From Allolobophora icterica (Eukaryota; Annelida; Clitellata; Crassiclitellata; Lumbricidae), in NCBI GenBank assembly GCA_963556255.1, contig OY744607.1:48642346-48706345 (forward strand): 64,000 nt of DNA. The letters are read 5' to 3'. The notes beneath the pieces are model-generated. The model saw only the letters and a list, made by a program, of their open reading frames with translations. It was not told the origin of the DNA and did not search any database. The position numbers were made by a program, and so were the translations under genes. Each line of letters opens with the position of its first letter. The stretch's first letter is position 1. This document shows positions 1-25,700 of this stretch, piece by piece.

Positions 1-29
1 CTTCAATGATTCCAAGTGGTACTGCTCAC

Positions 30-14712
<14,683 letters not shown>

Positions 14713-16474
14713 TTTGCATTTCTTGTCCGTCTGTCTGACCGGATGTGACGTAATTTGTGTCACCAAAATCTAACAAGAACCATCTGCTAATAGCAGAGCT
14801 AGTGCTACGTGATGAGTAAGTAAGAAAGTAGCAGAATTAGGCATTCCCACTGAAAATAAGATTCCTTCACTGTTTGAATCCAGCGTTTTCAAACAATTTG
14901 CTTGAAAAATTTGTCATGCTTTAATGTCTATCTCATCATGTTCAGCATTACAGTTTAAATGCTATGTTATGCAAGGCATTAGACATTATTTTAAGGCATA
15001 TTTTCGAAATAAGAATTTATACACGCAGCAGGAATTCATATAGCTTTGAGACTAGGAATATAGAAACACTGAAATTCGTTGTCTAACGGTCTAACCTATT
15101 CTACTATCCTACGAACTCATCAACCCCTAACTTTTTGCTAGGCCTATCTCTCTCCACAGCTCTTTTACTGAAAACTGAAAACATCGCTCTTCACAAAATT
15201 ATATCCCGATTCCTCCTCTTTCGCTTACATCCCTCGTCGTTTCAACTTTAAACACCACCTACCTTAGCCGTCTGACTCTCTGCCTGCCCGACGCTTCAAA
15301 TTGGATCTTGACCTGGAACCACGGTATAAATAATTATTTATACTGTGCCTGGAACCGATTTCACGTTCCCCCTTGCCTATCGATTCTGTTTTGACTAAGC
15401 GCCTGTGAATATTTGGTTCCGCGACTTCGCTCTTTTGGGCGCTGTAGAAATTTCGAGGTTACGATGACAATAATGGCAATCCTGTGTGAGTACATGTAGG
15501 CCCTATTACCAACGCAGCTTGGAGTATGATAAGTTGTTGCGCTAAAGTAATTTAATATGAAAACTATCCGTGCGCGATTGGCGCCATTGCGCTACCTCCG
15601 AAGCGAGGTTACACAGCCACGCAGGACATGGAAGCTTATAGGATCTTTGAGGTATCTCGTATTAGAATTGAAATAAGCTGTATGTTTTCATTCTATTCAG
15701 TTTTGTTTGAAACCTAGCAATTCTTGTGACTTCTTGCTATTAGAAAAACTTATTCATGCTACTTATGCTAAATGCGCTGCACGGGTTCCGCTTTAATAGT
15801 GTTAAAATGTCTTAGCGGGAGATTTTACACGACTTTGTTGGAATTTATCATATTTAGGTATGTTTTTATGACGTTCTGTCTTTGTGCGAGAGGTGGAAAA
15901 GTGAATGAAATTAAATAGTTAAGCCAAATTTCGATTTTACCCACAGAGGAACTTCCTCACTTTGAACGTTCAGAGTATCTCCTTCTGAAGGTACATTCGC
16001 CTCTGTGTTTCGTCTCTTCGTAGGTCTCTCCCTCGGCTCCTGTCTTTCGCAAGGACGGGTCCATTGGGACAAACTAGTCATGACATTGACCCCCCCCCCC
16101 CCGTTTGAGTTTAGAAGAGCACGACATTGAACTGAATTATGCAACTAGTTTTGACAAGGTTTCACAAGAGAGATGCCAGAATCGTTGAAGAAAATTGGAA
16201 CTGAGTATACAAGAAAATTCAAGAAGCAAGGATAAAAGAGAGCAAGAATTTATGGGAAACTGACCAGAAGAGGTGGTTAAGTAAAAAACCAAAAAAGAAT
16301 GCAATAAGTCGACAGAAATTTTGGTGACTTTAAACTATGAAGTGGACAAGGCTAGGTCAATAGGTCATCAGATATTTTCCACCATAAAAAGCTTCAGCCA
16401 TGGTAAATTTGATCCATTAACAGCCAACCACCCACCTCACTCTTGATGTGTAGCATTTGTTTTCTTCCTCGCAG
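14713..16474. promoter_or_regulatory. Shared upstream region of two divergent genes
   Basis: About 1.8 kb separates the receptor start (minus) from the probable cyclin 5' exon (plus), so both promoters must lie here or in near introns. Single CCAAT-type motifs occur (for example GATTGGCGCCATT near 15578). No TATA box can be assigned with confidence. A decayed LINE 3' end with GCGCCTGTGAAT and GGCGCTGTAGAAAT lies at about 15110-15450. A poly-C run is at 16090-16102. Confidence 0.5.
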
Positions 16475-16542
16475 ATGACCTGTCATCGGTTTGTGGGTGA
16501 CAAGTAGTCGACCAACATTTCCGTCAAAAGAGTAGAATCTCT

Positions 16543-16785
16543 ATGCCGTTCGGTGGCCGTGTCTATGGTGCGAAGCGCAAGGCTTCTGACAACGACGAGA
16601 GGTCTGAGGTTAAAAAAATTAAAATGACAGAGGTTGATGACTCCAAGATGGCCAACAGGCCTAGGGAAGTGCAGGACACAGAGAACGTGAAAGACTGGGA
16701 AAGAGCAGCAGACAAGGAAATGCAGAAGAAACTGACGGTCACTTTGCCAAACACTCGATTGAGACTGCCAAGAGTAAGACAGCAG
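16543..16785 (+). CDS. Cyclin exon 1
   Basis: The first ATG after a likely splice acceptor (TTCTTCCTCGCAG at 16474) opens 81 codons: MPFGGRVYGAKRKASDND through RLPRVRQQ. Donor GTGAGT. Rich in Lys, Glu and Asp, as in cyclin B N-termini. Confidence 0.8.
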
Positions 16786-19700
16786 GTGAGTAGTATGATT
16801 AGTGATTTAGTGATTTCTGATGGTTGTGCAATCCATAGCAGTTATATATAGTTGTAGATGACCATTTATATAAGTAAGTAAGTATTTTCTTTATTGAGAA
16901 GCACTAGCAAACGCACAGCGCTGTGCATGAAAAACATTACAGTCAAATAATCAAACAATATAACCAATTATATAAGAAGATAAGTTACTGCAAATTAAGT
17001 GATACATAGGGAGGATTGGAGAGGAGAAGAGCAAGGTAGCCAAATCTTGGAGAGCATAGTTATTTGTATAGCATCCTAGCGAGGAAGCATTTCTGAGACA
17101 AGTTTATTTCTGAGACAAGTTGTCATACCTTGGGAGCTCACGGTTGTGGTGCCATATAGCACCACTCTAAAGCAAAGCAAATCAGGGGCACTCTCTGCAT
17201 CAGCCTGTATGATGTTGAATGTCAAATACTACATCACTTAGCAAAACAATGCATTGTAATTGTAGTTGTAGATTTGTTTAGCACGGGGGTGCTCAGTAGT
17301 TTAGTGGTTTCCATGCAGCACTGTCATTCGAGAGGTGAAGTTGACAACTCTGACACTCTGGATGTTGACCCAATTACGGTTTGGTTTTGGTGCATTTGAC
17401 AGCAGCGCTGTAGAAGTTACTAATTAATAGAAGTAGTTAATTAGTAGAAGTTGCTAATTAAAACTAATCGCGATTTTAAGACCCGTGGAATTTTCCTTTC
17501 AAAGGTTCAGAAGTTTGAAGATCCGACCAATGCTGCGGAGCAACCCTTGGAAGCAAAGCCGGCTTTCAAGAGAAAGGAGAGATCGATCCAGCAGAAGGCA
17601 AAAGCGGAGACCTCAAAAGACACAAAAGCGAAGGAGTCTAAACCAGAACGGAAAGTGAAGAGAGGTGGAAAGAGAGTGGAGGATGAAGCGAAGGAAGAGA
17701 GGATGAAAGAAGCTCGAGTGAAAGATGAAGGAGAGGACAAAACGGAAGAAGATCCTCGGAAGGTGGAAAGGGGAAACAAGGAGAAAGTAACTAGAGCGAA
17801 AATGACGCGCAAGTTAAGAACTGCGCTTGACATTGGAGGTACTATTTCGTTACTTTATTTATTTCATTTGTTAATTTTTTGTTGATGAATAACATTATTT
17901 GTATGTTTATTTTTACTTGTCCATATATGTGTTTATGATTTTTATATAGCACCAACAGTTGTTTAATTTTTGTTTGTTGATTTATAAGTTTATTTTATTC
18001 ATAAAAAATATTTATTTATGTTTAGTGTTATTTTATTATTATTTATATTTATTACCTATTATTATTTTTGTCTTTGCATTTATGTTATTTATATAGCACC
18101 AGTATGAAGAGTCTGAAGAAATATATGAAAGACAAGTTTTAGTTTAAATGACTATCATATGAAGTGTTTGTTTTTAAAATAAATTAATAAAAATGATTTT
18201 AGTTTAAGATTTATCTTAGAATGTGTAGAGATGGCTTGCTACAGTGGGACCTATCCATTTATAATCTAAAAGTTATGATTGATTTTCAGAGAAGCCGATG
18301 AAAAAGAAAGGAAAAACTGGTGTGAAGATGGAGGATGATCCTTCAGCTGTTCCAATCACTTTGCCAGTTGCTGAATCTATAAAAGAACCTGACATCGTGA
18401 CAGCAGAACCCCAATATCAGGCGGCGCCTAGTCAGGCTTCACAAGGTGATGTCAGATCTGTCAACAGCTGTATTATTATTATTGTTATTGTTTGTTGTTG
18501 TTGTTGCTGTTGTTGTTGTTGTTGTTATCATGTTTTTGTCCCAAGGTATGCAGGATCCCTCAGGGACTCAAATATTAACTAATGTAGAAAAAAGTGTCTG
18601 AAGTGGTCCTATTCATCTGTTCCCTGACTGGCGAGAGTGCCCATAAAAGCTATTATCATTTTTATTATTATTATTATTATTACTATTGTTATTGTTATTC
18701 CGCATTTATTAAGCACCACTAGGGAATTGCTTTTCTTCTATTTGTGTGTGTTTATGTGTTTATTTGAGTGATGTTTTTGTTATTTGTGTTTATTTGCATT
18801 TATTTAAGTGTTAATTTTAGTTTTAGTATGTTTATATGAGTGTTTCTTTATGTTTTATTTGTGTTTATTCAAGTGTTTATTTGAGTATTTAGTTTTATTT
18901 TATCTGTGTGTGTCTGTCTTCAGTGATGATTCCTGAGGTGTCGCTGGCATGCGGTCAGTCAAAGGTGACTGCTCGAGAACAAGCTATGGCTCTTGACAAC
19001 GAAAATGATGACAACGGTTGTCTGTCACTGCACATGCTTTCACATTCAATGCAACGAGGCTCGAAGGATGACCAGCTGTACTGCCTCCAGTATGCCAATG
19101 ACATCATGGCATACTTGAAAGTATGCAAACATATGTCTAAGTGCCCTATGCAGCAATGATATCAATGTCTACCAGACAGTATGCAAAGAGTGTTTTCTTT
19201 TTGGCCAATAGTAGGCAAGGTAACATAGGTAAGGGGCCATCCATATATTACGTACGCAAAAATCCGGGAAAATTTGACCCCTCCCTGTACGCACTCGTAC
19301 TTTTTTCCATCCCCTCTCCACCTATGTACTAGGGTGGTCCAAAACACTAAAGTTCAGGCTAGAAACCAGGACACCCTCTCAGTTTTTTAGACCTGTCAAT
19401 AGTATTATTGAGATAAAATTTCAGCCTCCTATTCCAGCTAGAAGATGGTGCTCAATGACATATAAATATTACCATATAGTAGTATTTACTGTAAATCTTG
19501 ATGCCGTATAACTTGGTCAACATTTGTCATGGAGATGAGCTTTAAATAGTTTCTGTTGCGTTATCATACTCACTTACTTACTGATACTTGGAACAAAAAA
19601 GTGTACAATTCTTGTTGAAGGTCATGGTGCCCACTTCCTGTGTTTTTGGCTGACCTGTTTTCAGAAGTGAATTTTTAAGGCAATATATCATCTATGAAAT

Positions 19701-22700
19701 CACAATGCAATTATTCCCAGAGGTTAGACAATCGTTGCTACGGCAACATGTATTTATTCTATATGAAATCACAATGCAATTATTACAAGAGGTTGCTAAG
19801 GAAACAATACTGTGCAAAATCACATTGCCACAAGTTCTCTATGCAATCACAATGCAATTATTCCAAGAGGTTAGAAGAGGTTGCTAAGGCAATATATCCT
19901 CTATAAGATCACAATACAATATTATTCCTAGTGGTATCATGCACTGTGAAATCACAATGCAGTATTATTCCTATAGATATAACGGTAGCAAGCAATATCC
20001 TCTGTGAAGTCACAATGCAATTATTCCTAGCGGTAGCAATATCCTCTGTGAAACCACAATGTTGTAGCAATACAATGTATTCTATTGTATTTATAGTTTG
20101 GTAACCAAACATTGCAAGTATAAACAAAACATATAATGCTTATAATCAATTAACATAATCTGGCTACACAGGAGACCCAAAAGGGGTCTAAACCCCGACC
20201 CCACTATGAAGGCCACCTGGGTAGTAAGCTGATAGGGTCTACAATTTTATGAAAAGCAGTCGATCTAACACCATTAGATATGCAATGATAACATTATACT
20301 TAAGACTCAATAGCATATCACTAGATATCTAATGGTAAGTAAGTAAGTAAGTAAGTATTTTCTTTATTTAACCGGTTGCAAGAGATTAGCACTCCAGGGT
20401 ACATGCATCAAATAATACAACGTTATAAGCAACCATGGTAACAAAATACTTAACTAAAGACTCGAAAGCACATCGTGAGGCTATAGGCCAATTGTGTACG
20501 CTCATTGTATTTCAGTTGTTTTAAACTGGGGGTTTGTTCGTGTCCCTCAAACAGGAACACTACCGTAGTTTTTGCTGAAACGATCGTAGGTTGGGTAGTT
20601 GCTGAATTAATCATATCATATCATATTTGGAGATTTGTATAGCTCCGCTCACAGCTGAGGTCACTCAGCAGCGCTCCAAGTGTGAAGGTTCCAAGAGAAG
20701 AAAAGGTTTTAAGCACGGAAAGGAATATAGGAAGAGATCCTGAAAGTAAGGTTACCCGTAGAGAGGAAGGAAGGGCATTCCACAGCCTGGAGGGCCCTAT
20801 GTTGGCTAAAATCTAACAAAGAGGACATGCCGGTTGCGAGAGCAGAGAGGTTGGTGAGAAGCTGCAGAAGGGGGGAGAGATGAGGTCCCTGAGATATTTG
20901 GGAGTAGTATCCAGTTTAGACCAGAACAAGAACTTTAAATTGAATGCAGGTTAGGAGGGAAAGCCAGTGAAGTGGATTGACCATAAACGAAGAGATATGG
21001 GAAAATTTAGGAAGACGAGCAATCAGTCTGGCGGCAGCTTTAAGAACTGACTGGAGAGGAGTCAGGCGGACCCTACAAAGACCAGTAAGAATTGAATTAA
21101 AATGGTGAATTATTGTCGCTATTATCATCATCATCATTATCATCATCACCATCATCATCATCATCATCATGCCTATAATTATTATGCCTGTAATACAAAC
21201 GATGGCATTATAATTATGTGTCGCTATTATCATCATCATCATCATCATTATCATCATCACCATCATCATCATGATGCCTATAATTATTATGCCTGTAATA
21301 CAAACGATGGCATTATAATTATTTAACAGCCACAAAGTTGAAACAATAGACCAAAGTTAAGCCCCTGTGTCCACACCTCCTGTTGCCTCATAGACCACAC
21401 AACTCTCGGATCTGAGAGCACCTTTGAGTAATTTCTTTATTACAGTGCTATATAAATTTTGCAGACGCATGACATAACCTTGTGCAACGTTTTGACTGCA
21501 GAGTCTGGAGGCGAAGTACGTGATTCCAGCTGACTTCAGTCCTCCCATCCATCCTCAAACGAACCGTTGCATGCGCGCAACGCTTGTTGATTGGCTCATT
21601 CAGGTCCAGGTTTGTGGCTTTAGTCTAAACTCAAACCATCTATATGAATAATATGATGCCTCAGTATAACGCTTGATTGGTCATAAGATTGGCCATATGA
21701 TGGCTGTAGGTTTTGCCACATGATGGACTGTGGATTTGCCACATGATTGGCTGTAGATTTTGCCATATGATTGGCTGTGAATTTTGCCACATGATGGGCT
21801 GTGGATTTGCCACATGATTGGCTGTAGATTTTGCCATATGATTGGCTGTGAATTTTGCCACATGATGGGCTGTGGATTTGCCACATGATTGGCTGTAGAT
21901 TTTGCCATATGATGGGCAGTGGATTTGCCACATGATTGGCTGTAGATTTTGCCATATGATGGGCTGCAGGTTTCGCCACATGATTGGCTGTAGGTTTTGC
22001 CACGTGATGGGTTGTGGATTTGCCACATGATTGGCTGTGGATTTTGCCATATGATTGGCTGTGGATTTTGCCACATGATGGGCTGTGGATTTGCCACATG
22101 ATTGGCTGTGGATTTTGCCACATGATGGGCTGTGGATTTGTCACATGATTGGCTGTAGATTTTGCAATATGGCGGGCTGTAGATTTTGCCATATGATTCG
22201 CTGTGTATTTTGCCACATGATGGCAATGGATTGGCGAAACAATTTGCCACAGATGGGTGGATTTGCAGTGTCTATGTATGCATGCATGTGTGTGTGCGTG
22301 GCTACTCACTGCCGTTTAAAATTCATGATTAAATATGTCCATCAAATAGATCTAAAAGTGGTGTGACCTGTACATGAAACAGTTCATAAAACGTTTTCTG
22401 CTCCGCTCATGATGGCACATTTGTGTGTTGATTTCTAGGTAACCATGCTGGAGCGCCGTTGTGAGTTACTTAAAGGGCGCTGTGCAAGTGCTCTCATGCA
22501 TACATACATATATGTCTGTGGTCTCTGCTCGGTTGCTTGTATCGTTTCATTCTCAACTTAAACTCTTTCAAATTGCTTATCCACAATAGGCTGCCTTTCT
22601 GTCTTACTTACTGATCTTCTGGACATTGACCTGATCAGGGGCGTAACTTTGGTCGAAAAAATCAGGGTTACCAACTGTCTTACACACTGGCGGCGATCTT

Positions 22701-25700
22701 GTTTGACAGGTGGGGGGGACACTTTAGAACTGATCTGGTCAGAATAGAGTTTTGAACTGATCTGCTCAAAAAAGCGAAAAACTTGACCTTTTTTGGTGTT
22801 TCTTCAAAATTGGGGGGGGGGGCAAATGTATGGTATGTCTCCCACTGTTAAAGGTTGGGGTCTTGTCCCCCTCGACACCCGGGATCGCTGCCCATGATCG
22901 TACACATAACATAACATAACATAACAAGGGTTTTAAGTGGTTCAGAAGACGTGTAGTCTGTGTTAGAACCACTGCAAATTTACCTCGAACTCTTAATAGC
23001 CCAATTTTCCTAGCTTCTTCTTAAAAGCTGTTATGGTGTCCACTGAGACAGTACTATCGTCCAAACCATTCCACAGGTCTACAACTCTTGCACTAAAGAA
23101 TTTCTGCCCTAACGTTCCCTTCGGCCTCTTAAATAATTTATACCTGTGTCCCCGAGTTGCCTTGTTCGGTGCTAATTCAAAGAACCTCTCCCACTGCAGT
23201 GCTTCCTTTCCAGTGATTATCTTATAAGCTTCAATCAGATCTCCTCTGCTCCTCCTTTTCTCCAATGTTGTTAGTCCACACCTTTTCAACCTTTCTTCAT
23301 AGCTCAGATCCTTGTAGCCCCAAATCATTTTCGTAGCTCTTCTTTGTACTTTCTCCAGTTTTTCCATGTCCTGTTTCAGGTATGGATTCCATACCTGGAT
23401 GCAGTATTCCAACTGTGGCCTAACCAGTGATTTGTACAACCTTATTATTATATCTTTGTCTCTGGTGACTATTGTCCTTTTTATCATACCTAAAGTTGAA
23501 TTAGCCTTTTTTGCTGCTTCAGCACATTGCCTTGAAGGTTTTGCACTCTTGTGCATAATCACTCCCAAGTCCCTTTCTTCATCACTCACTTTCAACACCG
23601 TGCCCCCCATTTCATATGAAAACTCGTTGTTTCTCCTCCCCATATGCATCACTGAGCACTTTTCCAAATTGAAGAGCATTTGCCAGTCTTGTGACCATCT
23701 GAACATTCTTCTTAGATCTTCCCGCAGTATCTCTGCTTCTTCTTCATCATCCACTGCTCTACATAGTTTTGTATCATCCGCAAACTTAGAAATTTTAGAT
23801 AAAATCCCATCGTCTATGTCATTAATAAAAAGTACGAAAAGCAGTGGCCCAAGCACTGATCCTTGTGGCACCCCACTTAGCACTGTCGTCCAGCCAGAAT
23901 GTTTATCACCTATGCCCACCTTTTGTCTTCTACCTGATAACCAGCTTTGAATCCATCTTAGTACCTGCCCTCTAATCCCACCTGCTTGTAACTTTTTGGC
24001 CAGCCTTACATGAGGTACTTTGTCAAATGCCTTGGCAAAATCTAAGTAAATTACATCTACAGGTTTTCCCTCGTCAATCCTCTCATAGACCTCGTCAAAG
24101 AACTCCAACAGATTTGTCAAACACGAACGGCCTTTGGTAAATCCATGTTGACTGCCCTTTATAATATCATGCTCATTCAAATGTTTCACTATGTTATCCT
24201 TGATAATTCTTTCCATGACCTTGCACACCACACTGGTTAAACTGACTGGTCTGTAATTACCTGGTTCACTTCTATTTCCCTTTTTAAACAGTGGCATTAT
24301 GAGTGCATCCTTCCATTCCCGTGGTACCTCTCCAGTCTGCATTGATTTATTGAAGATCTGGGCTAATGCCTCTCCAATTTCCTCCCTCACTTCATGTAAA
24401 AATTTTGGATGGAGTTCATCTATGCCCGGACTCTTGTCGGTTTTAAGTCTTTTCAGTTGCTCCACCACATTTTCCTTAGTAAACAGTACCTGTGTTAATC
24501 CCTTCTCGCCACAATCTACAAATATTTGTTTGGGCTCAGGTACATTTCCTAATTCTTCTAAAGTAAACACTGAGCTGAAATATTTATTGAGTACTTCAGC
24601 AGCTTCCACATCATCCACTATAACTTCTCCCATTCCTTCTTCTTTTTTCAATGGCCCAATTCTGTCTTTCCTCTTCTGCTTACTTCTGACATAGTTGTAG
24701 AAACTCTTACTATCCTCCTTTACATTCCTCGATAACTTCTGTTCAAAGTTTTGTATTGCTTTCTTGTTTGCATTATTGCAGCTGTTTCTTTTATTCACAT
24801 ACTTGTTTCTTAACTTCTCAAGTCTGGCAACACTCTCTTGATCCAAATCCAGTCCCTTCTTTGTTTCCTTCTTCAACTTCTGTAAATTCTTCCATGCTTT
24901 GTGCTTTGCCCTTCTCTTTCTTTGAACCTCACGTGTTATCCAAGGCCTCTTCTTATTGGTTCTTTTGTGCTTCGGTATGTTTTCTTCGATAATCTCCCTC
25001 ATACGTTCTCTGAACTTCTCCCAAGCATCATTCACTCCCATGCCCTTTATTTCACTTACCAAATCCCTTTCCTTCAGCATCTTCCTAACTAATTCATAGT
25101 CTGCCTTAAAGAAGTTGGGTCTTGTCACATAGGCTTTTACTTCTTGGGTCTGCTCCATTACTAATTCCCATCTCACAACCTGATGATCACTAGTACTAAA
25201 ATGCTCCCCCACACTCACATTCTCAACCATATTTTCATCCGATGTTAGCACTAAGTCCAAAATGTTGTCTCCCCTCGTTGGCTCCATGACATGCTGCTGC
25301 ATAAAGCTGGCATTAACACACACGAAGCAAAGCTGATACTGCGATCTTTGGAAGGCACAATAATAAAATGTTGATTGGCATTGTTCAAAAAGTGGAGGGT
25401 ACGGTACCCCCCAGTCGAAAAAGTGAGGGGTACGGGTACCCCCCACAAATTATGCGTATGGACCTGATTACGGCTTTGTTTTTATGTGTTCTATTGCGCC
25501 GGTGCATTAGACACTGGTGCAATAGAAGTCACTAATTACAATACATACATACGTGGGCGAGCGGATGGCGACATATTTTCATGTGAACTGTTTCAGGAGC
25601 ATCAGGGACTTCTAGAGGACAGTTTGCATCTCTGTGTCGCAATGCTTGACGTCTACCTGTCGCAGTGTCGCGTCACATTCTCGCAGTTCCAACTCGTCGG

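Larger units (their letters stand above)
22636..25460. mobile_element. H10 hAT-like element hosting a LINE and a MITE
   Basis: Left end CAGGGGCGTAACTTTGG, right end ACAAATTATGCGTATG; exact 8-bp duplication GACCTGAT at 22628-22635 and 25461-25468. The inverted repeats are poor (roughly 8 of 14 positions). Between the ends sit H3 copy B and the LINE 22905-25390. Near the right end a short segment (AAAAGTG(G)AGGGTACGG) is repeated. Confidence 0.6.

Noticed and set aside
17507..17833. 108-codon minus-strand frame
   Set aside because: Exact antisense of cyclin exon 2, which has splice signals and frame continuity on the plus strand.
19685..20065. CRISPR-like regular repeats
   Set aside because: Units are imperfect, spacers are also repetitive, and the genome is eukaryotic; it is a degenerate minisatellite.
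21102..21326. Possible histidine-rich protein (HHHHYHHHH)
   Set aside because: Translation of (CAT)n in a two-copy tandem duplication within a cyclin intron.
21620..22309. Three long minus-strand reading frames (up to 229 codons) rich in HVAKSTAN-like repeats
   Set aside because: They are translations of the 23-24-bp minisatellite in three frames; no start context, domain or splice support.
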